Below are positions 42,027-51,246 of a stretch of DNA of 64,000 bases, piece after piece. A model generated the notes under the pieces. The model saw only the letters and a list, made by a program, of their open reading frames with translations, was not told where the DNA came from and made no database searches. Source of the stretch: UBA1801 sp035353395 (GTDB taxonomy: Bacteria > Acidobacteriota > Holophagae > Holophagales > Holophagaceae); the NCBI GenBank assembly GCA_035353395.1, contig DAOPZL010000012.1, positions 1-64,000 on the forward strand, read 5' to 3'. The position numbers were made by a program, and so were the translations under genes. Position 1 is the first letter of the stretch. Every line of letters starts with the position of its first letter.

Positions 42027-43550
42027 ATGGAAGTCCGAAGGTCTCTGGTCGTGAACGCGACCCCGATGGAGATGCGCATCGCGCTGCTCGAGAACGGGCA
42101 GGTCTGCGAGCTGTTCATCGAGCGCACCACCCATGTCAGCCAGGTGGGCGATGTCTACAAGGGCCGGGTGGCCAAGCTCCTGCAGGGCATGCAGAGCGCC
42201 TTCGTCATGATCGGGGGAGCCAAGGACGGCTTCCTCTACCTGGACGAGCCCGAGGCGCACCGGCTGGGGTCGGAGGACCTGGCCGAGGAGGACGATCCGG
42301 AGGCCGCCCTGGAGTTCCCGGCGTTTCCCGTGAACCTGCCTCCCGTGAAGGAAGGGGACGAGGTGCTGGTCCAGGTGGTGAAGGATCCCATCGGCAGCAA
42401 GGGGCCGCGCCTCACCCGGCACATCAGCTTTCCCGGCCGGTTCCTGGTGTTCATGCCGGGCATCGACCACGTGGGCATCTCCCGCAAGATCACGAATCCC
42501 GAAGAACGCGAGCGCCTCCGGACCCTCATCAAGGGGCATACCCAGCCCGGCGAGGGATTCATCGTGAGGACCGCCGCCATCGGCGAGAAGGACGAGGACC
42601 TGGTCTCCGACGTGGCCTTCCTGCGGGAACTGTGGGCCGAGGTCCAGCAGCGCACCCAGGAGGCCCGGCCCCCGGCGCTTGTGTGGCAGGATTCCCGGCT
42701 CCTCCAGAAGGTGCTCAGGGACCTCTTCCGGGAGGAGGTCGCCAGCTTCTGGGTGGACCAGGAGGAGACCTACCGGGAGGTGGTGGACTTCGTCGGCAGG
42801 CTGCACCCGGAATGGGTGGAGCGGGTGAAGCACTTCACCTCCGACCTGCCCATCTTCGAGGCCTTCGCCATCGAGAAGGAGATCGAGGCCGCCCGGCATC
42901 CGAAGGTGTTCCTCAGGCACGGCGGCTCGATCGTCATCAACCAGACCGAGGCCCTGGTGAGCGTGGACGTGAACACGGGGAAGTTCGTGGGCAAGAAGGA
43001 CCTGGAGGAGACCGTCTACCTCACGAACCGGGAGGCCATTCCCGAGGTCATCCGCCAGCTGCGGCTCCGGAACCTGGGGGGGATCATCGTCATCGACTTC
43101 ATCGACATGATGGACGCCGGGCACCGCGAGGCCGTCATGAAGCTGCTCCAGGAGGAGCTCCAGCGGGACCGCAACCATGCCCGGGCCGTGGAGCTGAGCG
43201 ACTTCGGCCTCGTCGAGATGACCCGGAAGCGCACCGGCCCGAGCCTGGACCGGCTCCTGACCACGCCCTGTCCCCACTGCGAAGGCTCGGGACGGCGGAT
43301 CAGCGCCGAGACGGCCGTGCTCACGGTCTACCGCGAGATGGCCCGCCTGGGGCCGAGGCTGAAGGGTGCCACGGTCCAGCTGACCCTGCATCCCGAACTG
43401 CGGGCCGCCATGCAGCCGGAGACGCGGGAGGGCCTCCTGAACCTGGCCCGGGCCTTCGGGATCAGGCTCCACTGGATCGAGCGCGCCGAGGCGCCCCTGC
43501 ACTCCATCGGGATGGACATCCAGAAGAAGAAAGAAGAGGAGAAGGCATGA
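42027..43550 (+). CDS. rng: Ribonuclease E/G family endoribonuclease
   Basis: 507 aa, the size of RNase G (CafA), without the long RNase E C-terminal scaffold. The S1 domain starts at GDVYKGRVAKLLQGMQSAFV. Catalytic aspartates lie in LVSVDVNTGKFVGKK and IIVIDFIDMMD. The Zn-link CPHCEGSGR is present near residue 415. It cuts single-stranded AU-rich RNA and acts in rRNA and mRNA processing. Ribosome site GAGGG lies 8 nt before the ATG. The next gene overlaps by ATGA. Confidence 0.92.
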   Translation: MEVRRSLVVNATPMEMRIALLENGQVCELFIERTTHVSQVGDVYKGRVAKLLQGMQSAFVMIGGAKDGFLYLDEPEAHRLGSEDLAEEDDPEAALEFPAFPVNLPPVKEGDEVLVQVVKDPIGSKGPRLTRHISFPGRFLVFMPGIDHVGISRKITNPEERERLRTLIKGHTQPGEGFIVRTAAIGEKDEDLVSDVAFLRELWAEVQQRTQEARPPALVWQDSRLLQKVLRDLFREEVASFWVDQEETYREVVDFVGRLHPEWVERVKHFTSDLPIFEAFAIEKEIEAARHPKVFLRHGGSIVINQTEALVSVDVNTGKFVGKKDLEETVYLTNREAIPEVIRQLRLRNLGGIIVIDFIDMMDAGHREAVMKLLQEELQRDRNHARAVELSDFGLVEMTRKRTGPSLDRLLTTPCPHCEGSGRRISAETAVLTVYREMARLGPRLKGATVQLTLHPELRAAMQPETREGLLNLARAFGIRLHWIERAEAPLHSIGMDIQKKKEEEKA

Positions 43551-43984
43551 GCGAGCGCGCGGCCCTCAAGGACCAGGTCTTCCTGGCGATGGCGCAGGCG
43601 ATCAGCCGTCTGGGGACCTGCTGCCGCCTCAAGGTGGGCTGCATCCTCCTGCGCCAGGATGGGTCCCTGGCCTCGGGAGGGTTCAACGGCGCCCTGCCCG
43701 GGATGCCCCACTGCACCCCCGAGACCTGCGGCCCCGACAAGCGCTGCATGCACACCAGCCATGCCGAGGAGAACGCCCTGGGTTTCTGCGACGGACCCGT
43801 GAGCGTCTGCTACGTGACCGACGAGCCCTGCCTGGTCTGCACCCGCTCCCTGGTGCGGCGCGGCATCCGGCGCGTCGTGTTCCTGCGCCCCTACACCAGC
43901 ATGGGCGAGCAGGAGCGCGGCGAGCGGCAGGCCATCCTGGACCACTTCGGGGTGAAGTGGGAGCAGCTGGACCTGGAGAACTGA
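43547..43984 (+). CDS. dCMP/cytidine deaminase-family zinc protein
   Basis: 145 aa resembling dCMP deaminase and ComEB. Zinc site: His72 and catalytic Glu74 in SHAEENAL, with Cys95 and Cys98 in EPCLVCTRS. An extra loop with CTPETCGPDKRCMH (about 56-69) matches the additional Zn/structural Cys-His cluster of dCMP deaminases. It would convert dCMP to dUMP for thymidylate supply. The start overlaps the rng stop, showing co-translation. Confidence 0.85.
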   Translation: MSERAALKDQVFLAMAQAISRLGTCCRLKVGCILLRQDGSLASGGFNGALPGMPHCTPETCGPDKRCMHTSHAEENALGFCDGPVSVCYVTDEPCLVCTRSLVRRGIRRVVFLRPYTSMGEQERGERQAILDHFGVKWEQLDLEN

Positions 43985-44002
43985 ACCGCAGGGGCGCGGC
44001 GG

Positions 44003-44008
44003 TAGAAT
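44003..44008 (+). promoter_or_regulatory. Candidate -10 box TAGAAT
   Basis: GCGGTAGAATGG begins 19 nt after the deaminase stop and 72 nt before the agmatinase-like start. One of the recurring boxes; -35 not convincing. Confidence 0.38.
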
Positions 44009-44074
44009 GGTCCTTCCCTCCGCCCTTCCTTCTTCCCTTCCGCGTCTCTGCGGTGATCCTGTCCAGGTGTCGCC

Positions 44075-44935
44075 ATGTCCCACGAGTTCGTCCTTCCTCT
44101 CTTCCTGGGCTCCGGCGATCCGGAAGGGGCCGAGATCGCGCTCTTCGGCGTGTGCTGGGACGGGACCAGCTCCTTCAAGGCGGGCAGCCGCTTCGCCGGG
44201 TTCGCCGTGCGGGAAGCCTCCTTCGGCATGGAGGAGTTCAGCTTCCACCAGCAGCGGAGCCTCGCGGACGTGAAGTTCTGCGACTATGGCGACCTGTTCC
44301 TGCCGCCGGGACAGAAGGAGAGGGTCATGGCCGACATCGGGTCGGCCGTGCACGAGATCCGGGCCCGGAAGCAGTTCCCCATCGCCTTCGGGGGTGAGCA
44401 CCTCGTGGCCCTTCCGCTGATCCTGGCCGCCTACGAGGAGCATCCGGACCTGGCCCTCCTCCACTTCGATGCCCACGCGGACCTGCGTCCGGAGATGTGG
44501 GGCGACACCCTGAGTCACGCCACGATCATCGGCCGCGCGGCGGAACGGATCGGCTTCGAGCACCTCTTCCAGTTCGGGATCCGCAGCGGTTCAGTGGAGG
44601 AGTGGACCCTGGCCCAGCGGCACAAGACCCTTCATCCCTTCGCCGTGGAGGCCGTCCGCGGCGTCCTGGACAGGCTGGGCGACCGGCCCGTCTATCTCAC
44701 CCTCGACATGGACGTGCTGGATCCGAGCCTGTATCCGGGCACTGGAACCCCCGAGCCCGGCGGCATCACCTGGGACCTGCTGATCTCGTGCCTGATGCTC
44801 CTGAAGGGCAGGCGCCTCGTCGGCATGGACTGCCTGGAGCTGGCGCCCCACTACGATCCGACGGGCGTCTCCGCCATCACCATGGCCAAGACCCTCCGCG
44901 AGATGATCCTGCTGGCCGACCAGCGCAGACGATAG
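44075..44935 (+). CDS. speB: Agmatinase/arginase-family ureohydrolase
   Basis: A 286-aa binuclear Mn enzyme. Metal-binding motifs are GGEH (near 110), DAHADLR (about 133) and DMDVLDPS (about 213), all intact. The family hydrolyses agmatine to putrescine and urea, or related guanidino substrates. A second member lies at 56453 with about the same length but clearly different sequence, so the two may have different substrates. The end is 13 bp from the convergent HU gene. Confidence 0.82.
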   Translation: MSHEFVLPLFLGSGDPEGAEIALFGVCWDGTSSFKAGSRFAGFAVREASFGMEEFSFHQQRSLADVKFCDYGDLFLPPGQKERVMADIGSAVHEIRARKQFPIAFGGEHLVALPLILAAYEEHPDLALLHFDAHADLRPEMWGDTLSHATIIGRAAERIGFEHLFQFGIRSGSVEEWTLAQRHKTLHPFAVEAVRGVLDRLGDRPVYLTLDMDVLDPSLYPGTGTPEPGGITWDLLISCLMLLKGRRLVGMDCLELAPHYDPTGVSAITMAKTLREMILLADQRRR

Positions 44936-44948
44936 GCCGGCGGCGCGG

Positions 44949-45224
44949 CTATTCGATGACGATGTCCCGGAGGTCCTTCCCGGGCTTGAAGCGGATGCTC
45001 TTTCCCTTCGGGATCTCGACGCTCTGGCCGGTCTTGATGTTGCGGCCCATGCCCCGCTTGCGGGGGCGCGGCTCGAACACGCCGAATCCCCGGATCTCGA
45101 TGCGGTCTCCATCCAGCAGGGCCTTCTTCATCCGTTCCGTGAGCAGGTCCACCACCTGCAGCGCGGTCGCCTTGGAGACGGGCAGCGTCTGCATGAGGGT
45201 ATTGGCGATATCGATCTTGATCAT
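44949..45224 (-). CDS. HU/IHF-family DNA-binding protein
   Basis: A 91-aa histone-like protein that bends and compacts DNA as a dimer. IEIRGFGVFEPRPRKRGMGRN is the hallmark arm sequence, followed by GKSIRFKPGKDLRD. It is more IHF/HU-hybrid than classical HU (N-terminus MIKIDIANTL). A possible -10 TATACT lies at 45256-45261 on the minus strand. Confidence 0.93.
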   Translation of the reverse strand: MIKIDIANTLMQTLPVSKATALQVVDLLTERMKKALLDGDRIEIRGFGVFEPRPRKRGMGRNIKTGQSVEIPKGKSIRFKPGKDLRDIVIE

Positions 45225-45255
45225 AAGAGGCCTCGGCCTTGGGCTTGGGTTCCAA

Positions 45256-45261
45256 AGTATA
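45256..45261 (-). promoter_or_regulatory. Candidate -10 box TATACT for the HU gene
   Basis: CTGACTATACTTTGG on the minus strand, about 32 nt upstream of the HU start. The hexamer is a 5/6 match to TATAAT. No -35 match at 16-18 nt. Confidence 0.4.
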
Positions 45262-45305
45262 GTCAGGGAATCACCGGTGGGGGAAGAGACTTATCTTCCC
45301 ATAAA

Positions 45306-47213
45306 TCACCATCTCGGATTTTTCATCAGGAGATCTTCGGCCGTCTGCGCCGGCAGCGGCCTGGACAGGAAATAGCCCTGGCCCTGATCGCAGCCCAGGC
45401 TCCGGAGCAGTTCCATCTGCTCCCGGGTCTCGATGCCCTCCGCCGTGACGCGCATGCCCAGGGACTGGGCCATGGATATGACCGCCTTGACGATCTCGGT
45501 GCTCTCGGGGTCCTTCCCCAGGCCGTCCACGAAGGACTTGTCCACCTTCAGGGTGTCGACGGGGAACCGCTTCAGGTAGCTGAGGGACGAGTAGCCGGTC
45601 CCGAAATCGTCGATCACCAGGTGGATCCGGTGGCCTCGGAAGACCGTCATCGCCTCCAGCGAGGCCTTGGGGTCCCGCATCATGACGCTCTCCGTGATCT
45701 CGAGCTTGAGGCAGCGGGGCTCGAGGTCCCCCTTCTCCAGCGCGGACAGGACGGTGCTGATCAGGTCCCGCTGCTGGAACTGGCGCCCGGAGATGTTGAC
45801 GCTGATGAGCCGGGGAGGATCCGAAGGATAGCGTTCCTCCCAGAGGCTGGCCTGCCGGACGGCCTCCTCGAGCACCCACTTGCCGAGGGGCACGATGAGC
45901 CCCGTTTCCTCGGCCAGGGGGATGAACTCCAGGGGCGGGACCAGGCCCCGCTCCGGGTGCTGCCACCGGACCAGGGCCTCCCAGCCCTCGATGAGGCCGG
46001 TCCGGAGGGAGACCAGGGGCTGGTAGTGGAGCAGGAACTCGTGCTGTTCCAGGGCGCGCCTCAGCTCGCCCTCCATCTGGAAGCGCGCCATGGCCATGGC
46101 GTTCATGCTGGGGTCGAAGAGCTCGATGGAACCCTCCCGCTTGGCCTTCGCGCGATACATCGCCACCTCGGAGTCCCGGACCAGTTCCGAGGGGAGGGTC
46201 GCGGAGGAGTCGCTGAGGGCGAGCCCCATGCTGCAGGTGGTGTAGACGTCCCGCCCCTGGAGCCGGAAGGGTTCCTTGAAGGACTGCTGGATGCGCTCGG
46301 CCACCCTCATGGCGTCGTTCACGAGGGCCAGGTCCTCGAAGAGCACGGCGAACTCGTCGCCCCCCAGCCGCGCCACCGTGTCTTCTGGACGGAGGGCGGC
46401 GCGGATCCGCTTGGACACCTGCACCAGGAGCTGGTCTCCCGCCTCGTGGCTGAGGCTGTCGTTGATCACCTTGAACTGGTCCAGGTCCAGAAAGAGGAGG
46501 CCCGTGCTCGACTGCCTGCGGTCCGAGCGGAGGATCGCCTGGGTGAGGCGCTCCATGAACAGCGCCTTGTTGGGCAGGGACGTGAGCCGGTCGCGGAAGG
46601 TCTGGATCGTGAGTTCCGCCTCCGTCGTCTTCCGCTGGGTCACGTCCTCGAAGGTGCAGACCAGGTCCAGGATCTCGCCCCGCGCGTCCAGCCGCGGGTC
46701 CACGGTGACGGAGAGCCAGGCCCACTCGCCGTTCTCCTGGCGCTCGATCCCCAGGGTGCCCGAGACCTTCTCCCGGGTCGCCAGGGCCTGCTTCAGGGGC
46801 ATCTGCTCCCGGTCCATCGGGGTGCCGTCGACGTGGAGCACGGCGACGCCCGGGTTCATCCAGTCCACGGCCTTGAGGTGGCCCAGCGTGCTGCCGAGGA
46901 GTTCCAGGCCCAGCTTGTTGCACCGCTGGAGGCGCCCTTCGGGGTCGAAGATGATCAGCCCCAGGGGCAGGAAGTCGAAGAATTCGTCCAGGTCGTGGCC
47001 GGGGGGAGGCGGGGGGTCCGTGCGGACGGGGCGGCGGCCCTGCCAGAGGCCCGCGCCCATGGACAGGAGGGCCGCTCCGGTCCAGAAGGACATCCATGCC
47101 TGTCCGGACAGGCCAGCGTCCAGGAACGCGACAAGCGCCGCACCGGATCCCAGCAGGAGCGGGATCCTGGATGGGGTCAGGAACGGCGGTGCTGACGGGT
47201 CTCGTTCAGGCAT
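45306..47213 (-). CDS. PAS-GGDEF-EAL cyclic-di-GMP signalling protein
   Basis: A 635-aa membrane-anchored signalling enzyme. Two hydrophobic segments lie at residues 16-60, then a PAS/PAC sensor (about 75-200, LPLGLIIFDPEGRL). The GGDEF domain has an intact GGDEF motif near 285, and the EAL domain an intact EGWEALVRW near 409 plus DDFGTGYSSL. Both synthesis and breakdown of c-di-GMP are therefore possible. It is divergent from the unknown gene at 47277. Confidence 0.92.
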   Translation of the reverse strand: MPERDPSAPPFLTPSRIPLLLGSGAALVAFLDAGLSGQAWMSFWTGAALLSMGAGLWQGRRPVRTDPPPPPGHDLDEFFDFLPLGLIIFDPEGRLQRCNKLGLELLGSTLGHLKAVDWMNPGVAVLHVDGTPMDREQMPLKQALATREKVSGTLGIERQENGEWAWLSVTVDPRLDARGEILDLVCTFEDVTQRKTTEAELTIQTFRDRLTSLPNKALFMERLTQAILRSDRRQSSTGLLFLDLDQFKVINDSLSHEAGDQLLVQVSKRIRAALRPEDTVARLGGDEFAVLFEDLALVNDAMRVAERIQQSFKEPFRLQGRDVYTTCSMGLALSDSSATLPSELVRDSEVAMYRAKAKREGSIELFDPSMNAMAMARFQMEGELRRALEQHEFLLHYQPLVSLRTGLIEGWEALVRWQHPERGLVPPLEFIPLAEETGLIVPLGKWVLEEAVRQASLWEERYPSDPPRLISVNISGRQFQQRDLISTVLSALEKGDLEPRCLKLEITESVMMRDPKASLEAMTVFRGHRIHLVIDDFGTGYSSLSYLKRFPVDTLKVDKSFVDGLGKDPESTEIVKAVISMAQSLGMRVTAEGIETREQMELLRSLGCDQGQGYFLSRPLPAQTAEDLLMKNPRW

Positions 47214-47276
47214 GAAACGTAGTCTCGGGAGAAGGGTTCTTCCGGGGGCTGTCTCTCTTTATCCCTTACGGAAGTG

Positions 47277-47771
47277 ATGGCGTCCAGGGTAATTTGGAGA
47301 ACTGTTCATATTCAGGGGGGGCGCTTGGAAATCCTGGAAGCTTTTCTGGCCGACGTTTCTGTTTCCATCAAGCCCGCCCAGGCCAGGACGCGGGCGGGCG
47401 CCGTCGTCACGCGCTGGGGCACCGCCTGGCAGGGGCCCGCGAGGTCCCTCGAATACACCCGGTCGATCCACGGGGCTTGCCTGCACTTCAACCAGCTCAT
47501 CGGTACCGTGTGGTGCCACGCCTTCACGTTCCACCTGGTTCCCCGGAACGGGCTGTTCCTGAGGGGGCCCGACACGGACCGGTCCCGGAAGTCGCACAAG
47601 CTGCGGAGCAACCGCCTGGACGCCAGCGGCCTGGATGCCCTCTACGCCGCCTGGTCGGGCCGGCCGGAGGCCCACTCCGCCGGAAACGCCGTGGAGTTCC
47701 GGCTGGAGGAGACCCCGGACGAGGTCTGGGAGGCCTGCCTGCAGGACGCCCTGGCCTGCCTCAAGGCCTGA
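47277..47771 (+). CDS. Protein of unknown function
   Basis: A 164-aa soluble protein I do not recognise. Notable segments are TRAGAVVTRWGTAWQGPARS, a Trp/Cys-containing GTVWCHAFTFHLVPRNGLFLRGPDTDRSR split across the middle, and a helical C-terminus DEVWEACLQDALACLKA. It has no signal peptide or membrane helix. The start is uncertain: ATG 47277 has only a GGAAG close upstream, and a TTG at 47325 is possible. It lies divergent from the GGDEF-EAL gene and convergent with the RpiR regulator. Confidence 0.55.
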   Translation: MASRVIWRTVHIQGGRLEILEAFLADVSVSIKPAQARTRAGAVVTRWGTAWQGPARSLEYTRSIHGACLHFNQLIGTVWCHAFTFHLVPRNGLFLRGPDTDRSRKSHKLRSNRLDASGLDALYAAWSGRPEAHSAGNAVEFRLEETPDEVWEACLQDALACLKA

Positions 47772-47780
47772 AGGCCCCGG

Positions 47781-48623
47781 TCAGTCCTCCACGAACTTGG
47801 GGCGGGCCACCCGTTCGGCCTCCCGGAGGCGCTTGAGGGCCATCTCCCGGTCCCGGCTGGCGATGGAGGTGGCGATCGCCTGGGCCAGGACCGTGAACGC
47901 CGCGAGGCTGTGGGAATGCAGCAGGTTCGCGCCGTGGACGGTGAGGGTGAAGTCCGCGTACCTGGCCAGGGGCGACTTCAGGCGGTCCGTGAAGGCGATG
48001 ATCTTGAGGTTGCGGCGGCGGGCGAAGGAGGTGGCTTCCACCGTCTCCCTGGAATAGGGCGAGAAGCTGATGGCCACCAGGAGGTCCTCCGGGCCCAGGT
48101 TGGCCACCTGGGTCGGGAAGTCGGCCTCGATGCCCTGGATGGCCGGCCGGCCTGCCTGGGTGAGCAGGTAGGCGATGTGGGCGGACATCAGGGCGGACAC
48201 GCCGTCCCCGATCACCACGCGGTAGCGGGCCTGCTCCATCAGTTCCACGACGCCCTGCAGGAACTGCTCGTTGACTCCGCCGATGGTCTGCTCGATGTTC
48301 CGGAGGTCCCGCCTGGCCACCTCCACCAGGGTGGCGGCGGCCTCGGTGGGAGCCGTGAGCAGCTGCTCGCCGGTCCGGGACTGCTTCTTCACCAGGGACA
48401 CCAGGGCCTGCCGCATCTCCAGGAACCCGGAGTAGCCGAGCTTCTGGGCGAAGCGCACCACGGTCGCGACGCTGGACTGGGACCGGCTGGCCAGTTCCTC
48501 CACCCCCCAGAAGGCGGCCTCGTTGAGGCGGCCCAGGAGGCAGTCCGCGATGCGCCGCTGGCTCGTCGAGAGGCCGACGACGTTGTGTATCCGGGCCACG
48601 AGGGAGAGTTTTGAGCCGATCAT
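47781..48623 (-). CDS. RpiR/MurR-family transcriptional regulator
   Basis: 280 aa. Residues 1-77 are the RpiR helix-turn-helix (STSQRRIADCLL then SVATVVRFAQKLGYSGFLEM). Residues about 125-250 form a SIS domain, which binds phosphorylated sugars (VVIGDGVSALMSAHIAYLL; AISFSPYSRETVEA). It probably controls sugar-phosphate or amino-sugar genes, but no such genes are adjacent. An imperfect dyad lies just upstream of its start and may be its own operator. Confidence 0.87.
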   Translation of the reverse strand: MIGSKLSLVARIHNVVGLSTSQRRIADCLLGRLNEAAFWGVEELASRSQSSVATVVRFAQKLGYSGFLEMRQALVSLVKKQSRTGEQLLTAPTEAAATLVEVARRDLRNIEQTIGGVNEQFLQGVVELMEQARYRVVIGDGVSALMSAHIAYLLTQAGRPAIQGIEADFPTQVANLGPEDLLVAISFSPYSRETVEATSFARRRNLKIIAFTDRLKSPLARYADFTLTVHGANLLHSHSLAAFTVLAQAIATSIASRDREMALKRLREAERVARPKFVED

Positions 48624-48652
48624 GGGGAAAGGATAGCCGAGCCGGATCGTTT

Positions 48653-48684
48653 GATGAAGAAATATTTACATGCAAATTTTCATC
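48653..48684. promoter_or_regulatory. AT-rich dyad upstream of the RpiR gene
   Basis: GATGAA (48653-48658) and TTCATC (48679-48684) flank an AT-rich 20-bp core within the 225-bp divergent region. RpiR-type regulators often bind AT-rich inverted repeats near their own genes. Evidence is only positional. Confidence 0.25.
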
Positions 48685-48819
48685 GATTTTACGTTTTTCC
48701 GTCCACGGCATCGAACCCGGGCCTTCATTCGTGCATCCGGACGTGGAGCCAACGCCCTCGTTTTCGGGGTTCCAGGAAAATTCCGGACGATTGCAGGCCG
48801 TGAACCGGCCAAGATGCGG

Positions 48820-48825
48820 CAGAAT
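48820..48825 (+). promoter_or_regulatory. Candidate -10 box CAGAAT
   Basis: GCGGCAGAATGG lies 23 nt before the start of the unknown 408-aa protein. It is a one-base variant of the recurring box. Confidence 0.3.
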
Positions 48826-48848
48826 GGAAGACTCTGAGTAGGAACGCC

Positions 48849-50075
48849 ATGTCCTTTCTGTCCCGCCTGTTTTCCCGCGCCGAAAGCGTCCCCTTGCCGT
48901 CCCTGGAGGAACTGCTCCAGGAAAGAGGCATCCCCAGGGATCTCCCGGGCCTGGACGACCTCGTCCCGGATTTCGAGCACCAGCAGGCGGAGGAACGGGT
49001 CCAGTGGGTGGACGCCCTGGCGGCCCTCCGGGAGGCCGGCCAGCCGCTTCCGCCGATGTGGCCGGACGTCCAGGAGATCCTGGTGCCGGAGCTGGTCCCC
49101 TCCTGGCAGGGCGAGCGCGACGGCTTCTACTACAAGCCTTTCGTGGACGGGCTTTGCCAGCAGGTGCTCGTCGGGACCCAGCGGATGCCCGGCGCCTGGC
49201 TCACCCTCTGGGGCGTGACGGCCGAGGACGTCCTGGAGAGGGCCCTGGACCAGCTCCGGGACCGGTCCAGGAAGACCCCCTTCCAGCGCCTTCCTTCCGG
49301 CATCTACCAGAGCGCCTATGGGGACGGCCTGGACGCCTCCCGCCTGCTCCTGCCCGAACTCTGGCTGGATCTCTTCCCCGGCCAGAACACCTTCGTGGCG
49401 GTGCCCAACCCCGACCGGCTGCTGGTCGCGCCGCAGGTGCTGCTGCCGAAGCTTCTGGAGGCCCTGGACGGCGCCCTTGCGGATTCCGACCACCGGCTCT
49501 TCGCCACCATCTTCCAGGTGCTGGGGGACGACATCCTCCCCGCCAACCTCCAAGAGCCCCACCCCATCGCCCAGCCCCAGCGGGAGCTGAGGCAGTCCGA
49601 TTTGCTGCACGCCTACCGGGCCCAGGAGTCGGCGCTGGACCCCTCCCAGGGCGCCATCGCCCCCGTGGGCATGATGCGGACCCAGCAGGGCCGGGCGATC
49701 AGCTACACGATCTGGTCCGAGGGCGGACCCGTGCAGCTCCCCGAGACGGACATGATCGTGTTCTGCAATACGAAGGGAAGGCCCCTGGGGATGTACATCC
49801 GCAAGACCCTCCCCCGCATCCACGAGCTGAAGGGGGTTCCCGTGGAGGTCTGGGGGCCGATGCGGCTCCGCTACGAGGGCTTCCCCACCGCCGAGCAGCT
49901 CTCCCGCCTGGAATGCGTCGCCAACGCGGACCAGGTGCTCGAGATCCTCAACACCGCTCCCGGGCAGAAGCGGCCCCAGGCCCAGGCCGTGCCGCCCGCC
50001 GTGTCCCAGGCCGCCAGCCCGGTCCCGCCCCATCTCCGGGGATTGAACCTGGGCATGCAGTCCAGGGACGATTAG
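48849..50075 (+). CDS. Protein of unknown function, faintly DUF1444-like
   Basis: A 408-aa soluble protein. The central part has WLTLWGVTAEDVLERALDQL, then LPELWLDLFPGQNTF and VAVPNPDRLLVAP. This layout recalls DUF1444/YtpQ-like proteins, but I cannot confirm it by eye. The last 60 residues are Pro/Ala/Gln-rich and likely disordered. No membrane segment. The ATG at 48849 opens MSFLSRLFSRAE, a common amphipathic start. It is 46 bp upstream of hemA on the same strand and may be in the same transcript. Confidence 0.6.
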   Translation: MSFLSRLFSRAESVPLPSLEELLQERGIPRDLPGLDDLVPDFEHQQAEERVQWVDALAALREAGQPLPPMWPDVQEILVPELVPSWQGERDGFYYKPFVDGLCQQVLVGTQRMPGAWLTLWGVTAEDVLERALDQLRDRSRKTPFQRLPSGIYQSAYGDGLDASRLLLPELWLDLFPGQNTFVAVPNPDRLLVAPQVLLPKLLEALDGALADSDHRLFATIFQVLGDDILPANLQEPHPIAQPQRELRQSDLLHAYRAQESALDPSQGAIAPVGMMRTQQGRAISYTIWSEGGPVQLPETDMIVFCNTKGRPLGMYIRKTLPRIHELKGVPVEVWGPMRLRYEGFPTAEQLSRLECVANADQVLEILNTAPGQKRPQAQAVPPAVSQAASPVPPHLRGLNLGMQSRDD

Positions 50076-50121
50076 GCTCCCGCCGGATATCCTGTTCGCG
50101 GAGGGGGCGTCCCGGCACATC

Positions 50122-51246
50122 ATGGATCCAGTCCTGTATTCCTTCCATGCGCCCCGCCACGACCTGGACCTGGTCGCGCGCTACGTGCTCCGGGACCGGC
50201 TCGCCGACCACCTGCGCCTCTGGCAGCGGATGACGGGGGCCCGCGAACTGGTCTATCTCGCCACCTGCCAGCGCGCCCTGTGGGTGTTGTGGGGCGGGGA
50301 CGGCGACGCCCTGGGCCTCCCGCCAGAAGTCGTCCGCTTCGAGGGCGAGGAGGCCTGGGGCCATCTCCTGGAAATCGCGACGGGGCTGCTGAGCTCGAGC
50401 CTCGGAGACCGGGAGATCGTGGACCAGGTTCAGGGCGCCCTGGCGAGCGCCCGGGAAACGGGCGTCGCCGGCCCGGAGGCCCAGGCCGCCCTGGAGGACA
50501 TCCTGCGGGAGGCCCGGCGGCTGAGGGTTCGGACGGGACTGGCGGACGGCAGCGCCAGCGTGGCCACCGCCGCGCTGCGGCACCTGGAGGGGACGCTGCC
50601 CGAAGGGGCGAGGATCGCCCTGGTCGGTGTGGGCCCCATGAGCCGCTACCTGGCCCAGCGTCTTCCGGAACGAGGCTTCCAGGTGGTCCTCTCCAACCGG
50701 ACGGCGGCCAAGGCGGACGCGATGGGGCATCCCACGGTCCCCCTGGAACAGCTCCAGCGCGATCCGGCGGGGTTCGACGCCCTGGTCACGGCCACGGCCA
50801 GCTCCCGGCCCCTCTTCACCTTGGCGGCCTGGGAGCGCCTGCGGCGGCCGCCGCTCCGGCTCCTCGACCTCGCCCTGCCCCGGGATGCGGAACCGGACCT
50901 GGACCGGCTGTCCTGGGTGCGGCGGACGGACCTGGCCAGCCTCCAGGCCGAGACCGAGCAGGCCATGGCCAGGCGGCGGGAGACGGCGGGGAAGGCGGGC
51001 CCCTTCCTGGCCGGCGCCGTCGGGCGCCTCCGGAAGCGGGCCGGGGCCCGGGCCGCGAGGTCCGGCGCGCGCACGGCCGAGGACGGCCTGGCGGCGGCCT
51101 GGGCAGCCCTCGAGGCGGACTCAGGGGAGGGACCCCTGGAGAGCCTGGACCCGGCCCAGCGGGAGGCCCTGGCGGCGCTCCTCAAGCGCGGCCGGACCCT
51201 CGCCTTCCGGGCCCTCGGCCAGGCCAGGCGCCAGGAGCAGCCATGA
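50122..51246 (+). CDS. hemA: Glutamyl-tRNA reductase
   Basis: 374 aa; reduces glutamyl-tRNA(Glu) to glutamate-1-semialdehyde with NADPH. It is divergent. Catalytic Cys49 sits in LATCQRALWV where others have STCNRTE. SSSLGDREIVDQVQGAL replaces the usual GExQILGQVK block. The NADPH Rossmann segment is VGVGPMSRYLAQRL with LSNRTAAKA. A basic linker precedes the C-terminal dimerisation helix. Position before hemC supports the call. The stop overlaps hemC (ATGA). Confidence 0.85.
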   Translation: MDPVLYSFHAPRHDLDLVARYVLRDRLADHLRLWQRMTGARELVYLATCQRALWVLWGGDGDALGLPPEVVRFEGEEAWGHLLEIATGLLSSSLGDREIVDQVQGALASARETGVAGPEAQAALEDILREARRLRVRTGLADGSASVATAALRHLEGTLPEGARIALVGVGPMSRYLAQRLPERGFQVVLSNRTAAKADAMGHPTVPLEQLQRDPAGFDALVTATASSRPLFTLAAWERLRRPPLRLLDLALPRDAEPDLDRLSWVRRTDLASLQAETEQAMARRRETAGKAGPFLAGAVGRLRKRAGARAARSGARTAEDGLAAAWAALEADSGEGPLESLDPAQREALAALLKRGRTLAFRALGQARRQEQP